A stretch of DNA of 64,000 bases from Eucommia ulmoides (taxonomy: Eukaryota > Streptophyta > Magnoliopsida > Garryales > Eucommiaceae), in contig JAENRU010000489.1 in the NCBI GenBank assembly GCA_016647705.1, forward strand, positions 620,001 to 684,000. The letters run 5' to 3'. Below are positions 39,801 through 51,800 of this stretch, in pieces (position 1 is the stretch's first letter; each line of letters begins with the position of its first letter). Under the pieces are notes generated by a model that worked only from the letters and a program-made list of their open reading frames with translations, was not told where the DNA came from and did no database searches. The position numbers were made by a program, and so were the translations under genes.

Positions 39801-42800
39801 TCATGACAATTTAAGGATTCTAGAACTTGATTGAGGGAAAGCTTGAGGCAAAATCCTAGGCGAGGTAGTTCGAAAGATATGATTTAGGCATTCGTTTTGT
39901 CACTTGAGCCTTTTTAAGCCTACCTTGTTATATCATTATCCCTCGTTACCTTGTCGAAGTCTAAAAACTTTTTCAATTCTAAACACTTAACTAATACCCC
40001 GGCCAATTGATCTTTTTCCAAACCTTTATCGCTTAACCAAAGGCACAAATTTGAGTGAATCAAGCTAGCAGTTGCAAATGCTACTTGATGAGAGCGGTTG
40101 GGTACTCAATTATCGTTTTTCTTTCGTTTTAACCACACCCATGAAATCATATTAATCGAATAAGTTTGAGGGTGTGGTTCATGAAAAAAAAATTACGTTT
40201 CTTTTGACAAGTGAGTACGTCGGTCTAAAATGTTTGTTTAGAATTGTTTCCACTTTTTATATGGGGTTCGAGAGTGAATGTGTCAAGCGTTGAGCCTTTG
40301 GTAACGTTAACCCGGTTTCTATTCCAAATTACCCTTGGCCAAATGTTCCAAAACTGAATCAAGTCCTTCTGATCTTTATGAACTACTCAACCTACATTAG
40401 TAGAGAGTGGACCCCAATTTGGCATATGGAAATCCTAATCCTATACGGTCTAAGTCATGAGTTTCGTTGGTGGATAATCCAATCCATCGTTGTATAGCTA
40501 TATTATTAAGTCTCGCACAAACACGTTTACAGGATCTAGAATGGCATTCACCATTACTGAATGTCAAAATTCTAGAACACCACATGGTGTGTTTTACCGC
40601 CTGAACTCGAAATGATTGGCAATTGTTGAGGGAAAAAATGACTTGGTCGATAGACGAATTCAAAACTTGCGTATCGTTATGTTTAGATTGTTTGTGTTTA
40701 GGTTGTTCATGTTATTTAATTTAGTTGTATTTTTCATTTTAGTATGAGTGTTTTACTCGAGGACTAGCAAAATTTCAAGTTTAAGGATATTTGATAGGTG
40801 TGATCTACCTATATATTTTCAAACCGGTTTTGTTAGTTTTTGAGTATTTTTTATAACGGTTTTATATGTTTTAATATGTTTTTATTCTTTTTGTTATAAA
40901 TCAGGTGTGTGAGGTAAAAAGGTATGAAAACAAAGCATAAATGATCAAATCGGATCAAGCATGGTGAAAGAACGGTAGAAAACAGGCAAAAAGACAATAT
41001 TCTGAAAAGAAGCCCGCCGCCGCGGCGTCCAAACCGACGGTGAAAATACAAAGAGGGCCTAAATCTACTGGAAGCTCATCGTCTAGGCAGTGGGATTTAC
41101 CGCCTAGGCGGTAAAACTGCGGAAAAGTCCCTAAATCTACCGCCTCCTCCACCGCTCATGCAAAGATCAAACCGACCTACTCACCGCCGCGGCGGTCAAC
41201 TCTGCACCAGATTAGATATTTTTTTGGATATTTTCTCTATTTAATCCCCTCTCATCTCCTCTCCTCTCCTTTCTTCCTCTCTGGCCATTAGAGCCCTTAG
41301 GTCTTAGAATAGAATAGAGAAAGAGTTTGAGGAGTGCTCAAACAATTCCGAATGAGAAGATTACCATGCAGAGAAGGAGAAGCGATCATTGAACGATTTT
41401 AGAGGGCAAAATTTTAGACTACGGCTAAGTTCATCCGTTTCTTCTTTTATTTCCTAACTTCGATAGTTGTTTGAGCATGTTTAGCTCGATTTTAATTGTT
41501 AATATGGTTATGGCCATAGGCTAAACTTAGATTATCTAAGGGATTAATATTATTTATAAAAATGGAGTTTTGTTTGAGTTGTGTTTATTTAATGATTGTT
41601 CTTTGTTATTCTGATTGTGTTTGCCGTTATTCTAGGATTATATGCTAGTTTAGATACATTAAGAATACGGGGTTTGACACTCGGGAGAGGTAACCCCTGA
41701 TTCGGACTAGGTTAAACACAACACGACGATCCAATAACCCTGGAGGGAGTTGAAGAGTATGCAATCAATGACGTTGGGGCGAGACTCACGTGACCTAGGG
41801 TCGTTAAGACGTTGAGGGGGACTTCTTCGTTGACACAAAGTCGCGTATTCTCCCATCTTACACTCGGGAGAAGTGGGGAGGAAGTTTACGAATTGAGATT
41901 GTCGAATAGGTTGAACACCATTATTGTAAACTAAACGAAATCAAACGCGTTTAAGTAAATAAAGTTAATCCCTAGATAATCCATCCCCTAACCATCTCGT
42001 ATTAGTATAATTAGTATAGATTAATTAGTAGTAAATTAATTTAGTATATTTTAATTTAAAATCATTATTTTTAGCCTAAATAAAATTAGGTTATGATAAT
42101 TGCGGTATTCAATAATAACGACAACCAATCCCTGTGGACACGATACCCCTACTCTCCCCATCTATACTAAAACTTGACCCGTACACTTGCGGTGAAAGTA
42201 GCGACGTATTTACACGCTACCAAGTTTTTGGCGCCGTTGTCGAAGATTGGGTTATTATCGATATTGTGAGTAAATGACCCGATTTTACTTCAGGCATTTC
42301 TTTTGTATATAATTTTGTTTTGTAGTTTTGTTTTTATTTCTTATGCAGGGTACTTGGAGATATTAGATCGATAGGTATTGATGTATTCCTTTCAATGGAA
42401 TTCCGAGCTGTTTTATAGTGCTTGGCCACGCACATTAGCCGGTGAGGCGTTTTGTTGAAAGATCGAGCCATCTAGAGCAATATCTCGCCAAGCTTGAAGG
42501 CGTTCTGAGTCTATCGGGCCAAAGACATTAAACCACGCGTTTCTTGGGAGGCAACCCAAGGTCAAAAATAAATTAAATCTGTCAAAGTCGAATTCATTCG
42601 GAGGCGAGATTCTCTCACCTCCCAGGTACGTGTTCTAAACCCCCTTCGTCAGCATGCTTTAATTTCCTATATGTTGATATTGATGATTGGGCCGCTGAGA
42701 ACACTGTCTGTTTTAAGTTCGAAAGTGATGTGTAGTATTTAATATTGTTAGTTTATGTTGTTTTGTTTTTACCATATTGTATGTTTGTTTAGTGGTTTTA

Positions 42801-45800
42801 GTGTTGTTGTTGTCTGCATGCTGAGTTCTGCATTCATCTGGGCCGTTACCCAATGATGATATTACCCCCTAATTGTTTTCGAGGTCAAGGATAATACCCA
42901 TGCATGTGTGTTCTGTGTGCTTGACAACGCATTTTGGTAAAAATTATTGTGTATTTCTATTCAATTGATTTGAGGCTAATTATCGATTAGCCAAACTTAT
43001 GACTATTTAAGGATTCTAGAACCTGATTGAGGGAAAGCTTGAGGCGAAATCCTAGGCGAGGTAGTTCAAAAGATATGATTTAGGCATTCGTTTTGTCGCT
43101 TGAGCCTTTTTAAGCCTACGTTATTATATCATTATCCCTCGTTACTCTGTCGAAATCTAAAAACTTTTTCAATTCTGAACACTTAACTAATACCCCAGTC
43201 AATTGATCTTTTTCCAAACCTTTATCACTTAACCGAAGGCACAAATTTGAGTGAATCAAGCTAGCAGTTGCAAATGCTACTTGATGTGAGTGGTTGGGTA
43301 CTCACTTGTCATTTTTTTTTCATTTTATCTACACCCGTGAAATCATACTAATCGAATAAGTTTGGGGATGTGGTTCATGAAAAAAAAAATTACGTTTCTT
43401 TTGACAAGTAAGTACGTCGGTCTAAAATGTTTGTTTCAAATTGTTTCTAATTTTTATATGGGGATTCGAGAGTGAATGTGTTAAGCGTTAAGCCTTGGGT
43501 AACGTTAAGTCAACAACGTTAACCCGATTTCTATTCCAAATTACCCTTGGCCAAATGTTCGAAAACCAAACCAAGTCCTTCTGATCTTTATGAACTACTC
43601 AACCTACATTAGTGGAGAGTGGACCCCAATCAGGCATATGGAAATCTTAGTCCTATACGGTCTAAATCATGAGTTTCGTTGGTGGATAATCCAATCCGGT
43701 CGTTGTATAGCTATATTATTGAGTCTCGCACAAACACATTTACAAGATCTAGAATGGTATTCACCATTACTGAATGTCGAAATTCTAGAACACCACATGG
43801 TGTCTTTTACCGCCTGAACTCGAAATGATTGGCGATTGTTGAGGGGAAAAATGACTTGGTCAATAGACGAATTCAAAACTCGCATATCGTTATATTTCGA
43901 TTGTTTATGTTTAGGTTGTTCATGTTATTTAATTTAGTTGTGTTTTTCATTTTAGTGTGAGTGTTTTGCTCGAGGACTAGCAAAATTTCAAGTTTGAGGG
44001 TACTTGATAGGTGTGATCTACCTATATATTTTTAAACTGGGTTTGTTAGTTTTCGAGTATTTTTATAGCGTTTTTATATGTTTTAATATATTTTTATTCT
44101 TTTTCTTATAAATCAGATGTGTGAGGTAAAAATGTATGAAAACAGAGCATAAACGATCAAATTGGATCAAGCACGGCTGAAGAAAGGTGGAAAACAGGCA
44201 AGGAGACAATATTCTGAAAAGAAGACCACCACCGCAGCGTCCAAACCGGCGGTGAAAATGCAGAGAGGGCTTAAATCTGCTGGAAGCTCACCGCCTAGGC
44301 GGTGAAACTGCAGAGAAGTCCCTAAATCCACCGCCTCCTTCACTGCTCAGATGAAGATCAAACCGACCTACTTACCGCCACGGCGGTCAGCTCTGCACCA
44401 GATTAGATATTTTTTTAGATATTTTTTCTATTTAATCCCCTCTCTTATCCTATCCTCTCCTTTCTTCCTCTCCAGCCATTAGAGCCCTTAGGGCTTAGAA
44501 TAGAATAGAGAGAGAGTTTGGGGAGTGTTCAAACAATTCCGAAGGAGAAGATTACTACACAGAGAAAGAGAAGCGATCTTTAAACAGTTTTAGCGGCTAA
44601 ACTTCATACTACGGCTAAGTTCATCCGTTTCTTCTTTTATTTCTTAACTTCGATAGTTGTTTGAGCATGTTTAGCTCGATTTTAATTGTAAATATGGTTA
44701 TGGCCATAGGCTAAACTTGGATTATCTAAGAGATTAATATTATCTATAAAAATAGAGTTTTGTTTGAGTTGTGTTTCTTTAATGATTGTTCTTTGTTATT
44801 CTGATTGTGTTTGTCGTTATTCTATAATTATATGCTAGTTTAGATATATTGAGAATACAAGATTGACACTCGGGAGAGGTAACCCCGGATTTGGACTAGG
44901 TTAAACACAACGCGACGATGCAATAACCTGTGAGAGAATTGGAGAGTGTGCAATCAATGACATTGGGGCGAGACTCACGTGACCTAAGGTCGTTAAGACG
45001 TTAAGAGGGACTTATCCGTCGACACGAAATTGCGTATTCCCCTGTCTTACACTCAGGAGAGATGGCGAGAGAGTTTACGAACTAAGATTGTCGGATAGAT
45101 CGAACGTCATTATTGTAAACCAAACGAAATCAAAATTGTTTAAGTAAATAAAGTTAATCCCTGGATAATCCATCCCCTAAACATATTGTATTAGTATAAT
45201 TAGTATAGATTAATTAGTTGTAAATTAATTTAGTATATTTTAATTTAAAATCATTCTTTTTAGCCTAAATAAAATTAAGTTATGATAATTTCGGTATTCG
45301 ATAATAACGACAACCAATCATTGTGGACACGATGCCCCTACTCTCCCCATCTATACTAAAATTTTACCCGTACACTTGTGGTGAAAGTAGCGACGTATTT
45401 ATGCGCTACCACTTGGCATCCTGCAAAATCTAAGTCAGAGAACCCAATGATCTCTAACTTGTTTGATCTCCGATAAGTGAGCTTGTAGTCTTTTGTTCTC
45501 CTCAAATAATGCATCACGTATTTAGCTGCCTTCCAATGTTGCATACCTGAATCACTCGAGTATCTTTCCAAAACTCCCACTATAAATGTTATGTCGAGAC
45601 GAGTACAGACTTGAGCGTACATTAGACTCCCTATTGTTGACGCATAAGGAATCTTCTGCATCTCTTTCCTTTCAAGGTCATTATTGAGGCATTGATTGAG
45701 ACTAAACTTGTCTCCTTTAGCTGCGGGGGTATCTCTTGGTTTACTATCTTTTATGCCGAATCTACTCAGAACCTTATCGATATAACCCTTTTGTAACAAC

Positions 45801-48800
45801 CCAAGGATACCTCGAGAATGATCTCTCAGTATCTGGATACCTAATACAAAATAGGCGTCACCAAAATCTTTCATCTCGAGTTTTTTCGTCATAAATTTCT
45901 TGGTTTCTTGCAATAAGTTTGTATCGCTGCTAACGCGTAGAATGTCATCGACATATAATATCAAGAAAATATATTTACTCCCACTGAACTTGTGATATAC
46001 ACAGTCATCAACGACATTCACCTCAAAACCGTACGAAGTAATGACTTGATGAAACTTGTAATACCATTGACGGAAAGCCTGTTTGAGACTATAAATGGAT
46101 TTCTTCGATTTACAGACCATGGACTTTGGATCTCCCGATACAAAGTTTTCTGGTTATACCATATAGATCTTCTCATCAATGTCTCTATTGAGAAACGCAA
46201 TCTTGACATCCATCTCATGTAGCTCTAGATCAAAATGTGTCATTAGTGCTATTATAGTTCTGAAATAGTCTTTCGAAGGTACCGGAGATAAAGTCTTTTT
46301 GTAGTCTATGCCTTTCTTTTGAGTAAAGCCTTTGGCGACTAGACAAACTTTATATCTCTCGATGTTACCCTTCGAATTGCTCTTGGTTTTAAATATCCAT
46401 TTACAACCAATGGGCTTCGCACCTTCAGGTAACTCAACGAGATCTCAAACGTCATTGTCTTTCATAGACTTCAACTCATCATTCATGGTATTGATCCATT
46501 TTTTAGAGTTAGAACTACACATGGCTTGACAGAAGTTGATTGGGTCATCCTTTTTCAAACCAACGCCATCCTCATGTTCTTGGAGAAAGACGATATATTC
46601 ATCCAAAATTGCATTTCTTATCTTCATAGTGGATCTTCTTAATGGCACTTCTTGAGGTTATTGAGTTTATTTTATAGGTTGTGTTTGAGGAATAATCTAA
46701 TTGTTGTCTTGTTCTGGAACAATATCAGGAATTGGAGCCTAAGCATGAACATCGTTATCTAGAACTGGAACAGTGTCTTGAACAGCGGTAAGTATAGAGA
46801 GCTGATCGCCATCAATAACATGTTCCCTTTTGAAGAAAATTGTGTCTTGAACAGCAATAAGTACAAAGACCTGATCACCGTCAATAGCAGATTCTTCTTT
46901 AAAGACAATATTCTTTATGTTTCCTTCCCCCTCAAAATCAACACCCTCAAGGAATCTCGTATTTTTCGTTTCAAAGAATGATCTTGATGTGGGATAGTAA
47001 AACTTGTAGCCCCGAGAGCGCTCAGCATAACCAACAAAATAGCAGCTAACCGTTCTTGAGTCCAGTTTTCTTTCATGTAGCCTATAAGGCCATACCTCAA
47101 CTCAACAACCCCAAATATAAAAATGCCTAATGCTAGGCTTTTTACCTGTCCAAACCTCATAGGGGGTTTTGGCGACTGCTTTGTTGGTATCCTATTAAGG
47201 ATGTATATTGAGGTCTTTAAAACTTCTCTTCAAAGCGACTCTGGTAAGGGAGAATGACTAATCATACTCCTTACCATATTCTTAAGAGTCCAGTTTCGTC
47301 GCTCTACGACACCGTTCATGCTGGGTTTGCCCGGCATAGTGTATTGCGGAATAATTTCACACTCATTGAGGAAAATTACGAAGGGTCCTAGACGTTGTTC
47401 TCCTGATCTGTCATTTCTCCCATAGTATTCGCCACCACAATCCAATCTGATAGTCTTAAATTTTTTTTCAATGTGAAGTTCAACTTCAACTTTGAAAGAT
47501 TTGAAAGCATCCAAGGATTCAGATTTCTCTTGAATCAAATATAAGTACCCATAACGAGAGTAACTATCTATGAACATAATAAAATATTGTTGTCTATTCC
47601 ATGAATCCGTAGGGAATGGACCACAGATATCTATATGTATTAGTTCTAAGAGATCTGTAACTCTCTCGGCACCTAATTTTCTTTCATTTGTTCGTTTCTC
47701 CTTGATGCACTCAATACAGACTTGAAAGTCTGTTAAATCTAGGGGTTCAAGAATTTCATCCAACACAAATCTCTGAATTCTCTGTTTAGATACATGAACT
47801 AAACGTTTATGTTATAAGGTGGCAGAATTCTCATTGAATTTTCACTTTGTACCACGTGAATTTGTTTGCAGTATTTCATTATAGAAACTAATGTCAAGCA
47901 TATGTAGATTATCAATCAAAGAACCGGAATTAATAAAATTTGAACCTTGATAGAGACTAATTTTATTATTTTCGAAATAACAATTAAAACTTGATTTGTC
48001 TAAACGAGAAATAGAAATTCAACTCCGTCTAAAAGACGGTGCAATAGATATCTCATACGAATCCAAACAAAATCATGTTTTCAACCATAATGTAAAAGTC
48101 CATATAGCTTCCACTGCAACTTTATTACTATTGCCCACAAAGATGAATCTTTCAACATCACTTACCGATCAAATCCACAGGCAACCCTGCATAGTCATAC
48201 TTATATGAGTAGTAGCACTAGAATCTACCCACCAAGTATCCATAGGTACAAAAGCAAAATTAACTTCAGAACAAATCAAAGATAGAAGCATACCCTTCTT
48301 TGCACACTAGGCGGCGTACTTAGAACAATCATTCTTCATGTGTCCCTTTTTTTTGCAGAAGTAGCAGGTAAAGACCTCATCCTGTTTCTTTTGTTGAGAA
48401 GATCCTTCTGCAACAATCTCAACTCTTTTTTTTTTTCTTGCTTTAAGAGATCGAGGTTACGTGAGCAATTTCAGTCCTATCTCGCTGCTATCTCTCTTCT
48501 TCTTACACACGGTGAAATATAAGCTCACTGAGGGACCATTTGTCCTTATGAGTATTATAACTCACTTTGAATTGCCCAAAGTGTATAGGAAAAGAGATTA
48601 AAACTAAGTGTACGAGTAAGTCATCAGACAACTCTAATTTTAGTGCCTTTAGTTTTGGCAAAGAATTGTTCAACTTTCTCCAAGAACATTTTGGCACTCT
48701 TGCTCTCAACAATAGAGCCCCGAAACGCTTCCGAAATGATGCGTTTCATAATCATCAAACACATCCAGTTGGCCGATCCCACTTTTCTATTTTAACCTCA

Positions 48801-51800
48801 TTAAGGTTTTCCAGAGTAGAAATGGGTCATTCCTCCTGTAGCGCATGATCCAAATCCATATAACCGAGAACAATATTCATAGTTTCTTTCCAAGCCTTGA
48901 AGTTTGTCCCTTTCAGCATTGGGATATTGCTGATTTGAGCGGAAACATTTGGTGCAGTAGCAATAAAAACTAAATAGATAACAAAATAAATAAGCACATA
49001 CACAAGCATGTCATAAAATAATAAAATAAGACATGAATAATTAATCCAAATTTGGAGACTCATCTCAAGATACCTAATACAACGTTAATTCCTAGTTTTT
49101 TTTTTACAGAGGAATTAACTGTAATTGATACTCTCAATGCTGGAATCAAATGTTGATATAGGTCCTGTCATACAATAAGCCTTTCTTTAGACCAACTTAT
49201 TGTTCACATAGAAACTTGATAATCATCACACATTTATTCCTGCAGGTATGTTTATTATTTGGCCAAACAATACTTTCCTTTGGACCGATTATTGATTGTA
49301 TAGATAATAATCATATTAATCTCAAACAATATTTATTATTTAGTTAAACGATAACATTCCTTTGGACCGGTTATGCTTCGCATAAATAACAAACATCAAT
49401 GTTTATTATTCGATAAAACAATAGTCTTCCTTGGGCTAACTATTGCTTGTATAAATAATAAACATTTATATCTCAATATTCCAAAATAAATTAAACTACA
49501 CAGCAGAGATTACTTTGGTAACATATTATTTAATTTTAATTTATTTCAAGATATAAGATTACGTTAGTCGACCATCTTTATGGTCTGTTGATCGAATGTC
49601 GTGCAACGAGTTAAAGTTTCCGATATTGGGCATTCAATCAGCCTACTGGTTCTTAAAATTCGACTGACTGGATCTGTCCTTAAGCCATCAGTTGATAGAC
49701 CATGAAGGTCCGGTCGACCGATTGATCTTCCCAGGAAAAGGTTAAGATCTTGAATTAGTCGGTCGACCGACCGAAAAAGTTCGGTCGATCGAAATTGGGC
49801 AACCTTGGCATCCTGTTTCGATTGGGTGACCGACCATAAAGAGTCAGTCGACCGATCTATCAGAACCCAAAAAATGGCATCCTAAATTAGTTGGTTGACC
49901 AACCGTGAAGGGTCGGTTAATCGATCCATGTAGAGCCAGAAACATCCCTTCACTGAATCAGTTGACCGATTAAACCCTAATTCAACCAGATCCAATTTTA
50001 ATCACTATTTTAACCACGATTCAATCTGATTCTAAAACAACTCAAAACATAAAAGTTATATATCTTGTTTTGAGCTTTCCAAAGAATTTTGAATCACCTC
50101 AATCGGAGTTCGAACGAGAACGTTATATCCAAAATACGAACAAGTGTCAAAATTGTTCGAATGCAGTAACTTCAAGCCCAATTTGGACCTCGATGCAATC
50201 CGATTCTATAAAATCTCAAAACATAATAGTTGTAGCTCTATTTCTGATATTTTCACATAATTTTAATCCACCTCAATCGAAATTTGTATGAGAAAGTTAT
50301 GGCCAAAATACGAACTCCTATCAAAACTGTCTGAATCCCCTCTGCACTAATCAGTTGACAGACTAAGAAGGTTAACCGACCTGCTCAAGTCTAGTTCGGA
50401 TCTGAAATTTTCTGCAGTGAAAACATCCCAAAAAATTCAAAATTTGGGGTTTTTCTTTCTTTAGATTCATAATATTTAGCAAGAAATCATATAAATTATA
50501 CAAAACACATAATAAATCTTAATATTTTCTCTCACTATTTTCACAAATAAGCAAATTTTAATAGAGAAAACACAAACCCTAAAATTCTACGAACTTGAAA
50601 AACTCAAGAACCCTAATGATTTAACATGAAGTAGGCTCGATACCACTTGTTGGGATTTTTATTCCTTATAGATCTAAATCTATAACACCTTAATTAACAT
50701 GTCAAATTACCAAGAGTTCTAATGTATAGTAAATTACGTACCTAGATCATTTACAATCAATTGACTTCTGATGCGGAATCCTCTGACAATCGATCACGAA
50801 AAGAATACGGATCGATCGGGTACTTGGCCTTCCTCAACTAAATCTCCGGAGTTCTTCAATGGAATTTGCGATTTGCAATTCACTTCCAGCTGGAGAGAAG
50901 TGGGCCGTCAAGACGATTTGGTATATTGGGAATCATAACCTTAGTATCATCTATTTATATAGTGTGATTAGGATTCCCATAATTCCCTAATCACCTTTAC
51001 AGTTTCCGGTATCTAGTTATTAAACCCACATTATTTTGAGTAATTTATGGGATTACCTGAATTAATTAAATCACTTAATTTTTGCTCATTAAATTTAAAT
51101 AGCAAATATAATTATATTAATAATATGTTGTCCAAAATTATATTAGAAAATAAAATTTTCAATCACTTATAACTATATGAAAGGTGTTTTGTGTCCTACT
51201 CCTGCATGCTCTATAACACCTTTCATTTGGACTAATTGGCTAAAATTTCAAAAAAGAAAAAGCAAAAACAGAAAAAAAACGCATATTACATAGTAAAGAA
51301 TAGAAAATTGCCTCGTGAATTCATATATATTCATAAAACAGAGTAATACACCGTGTAGAAAAAAGAGTCACCTCTCCCAGGAATGAAAACCAAACCACTT
51401 CCCCTGCTGAAATCCACACCGGGATTGTAAGCCTGCAACAACCGTTCAGGAAGCTGTGATTCACCGGCAATGGAAGACAAATTCTGACCAGGCCGAAGAG
51501 GGTAAGTAATAAATAACCCGTAATCTCTGGAAACACGACTGTCCCCGCACGAGCAATTTACGGTAACATTCACCGGAGAATTTGCAGGTATGTTGTTGGA
51601 ATCGTAATTATTGAACCTCTGCAACATATCGACGGTCGTCAGATTAGCATAGTAAGTTCCGGCGACCATGGAGTAGGTTCCGGTGGTGAGATTGTAGACG
51701 AACTGATGAGCTAGAAATCCACCGTCGCGAAGACAACCGCAAGAGAACGGGACATTGACTCTGGTACCATCAAGAATGTAAAGAGGATTGGTTATGTTAC

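Larger units (their letters stand above)
37678..45411 (+). mobile_element. Tandem LTR element with three LTRs, nested in the copia element
   Basis: Order: LTR A (37678-38991), internal (38992-40791), LTR B (40792-42222), internal (42223-44004), LTR C (44005-45411). The whole is flanked by a perfect CTTGG duplication (37673-37677, 45412-45416), showing one insertion event. After each of LTR A and B comes ttttggcgYcgttgYcg, the primer site typical of Athila/Ty3-gypsy relatives; before LTR B and C is a purine-rich tract (tttaagga / tttgaggg) after gactagcaaaatttcaag. The internal regions encode no polyprotein, so the element is a non-autonomous LARD-like type. The LTR-int-LTR-int-LTR form suggests unequal recombination. 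Confidence 0.9.
36313..51165 (-). mobile_element. Ty1-copia retrotransposon in LYK intron 1, split by a second element
   Basis: LTRs at 51165-50648 (5' for the minus strand) and 36821-36313 (3') are clearly homologous, about 510-518 bp, with TGTTAGGA...TCCTAACA at the 3' copy. Flanks CTTCT (36308-36312) and CTTAT (51166-51170) are a target duplication with one mismatch. Next to the 5' LTR the minus strand reads AGTGGTATCGAGCC, like the initiator-Met tRNA primer site; a purine-rich AAATAGGAGAT precedes the 3' LTR. Gag, zinc knuckle, protease, integrase, RT and RNase H are found in that order, all decayed. The 7.7-kb insertion 37678-45411 splits RNase H. Confidence 0.92.

Noticed and set aside
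43590-43885. Related frames in both internal regions (40397-40663 and 43667-43885, minus)
   Set aside because: The similarity only reflects the duplicated internal DNA of the nested element; no Gag or Pol motif and antisense to the element.
45992-46529. Plus-strand frames over the copia RT
   Set aside because: Antisense shadows of the minus-strand RT, which carries the real motifs (YVDDI).
50633-50647. tRNA-like sequence beside the copia LTR
   Set aside because: Only the short primer-site complement is present; there is no cloverleaf, so no tRNA gene is called.
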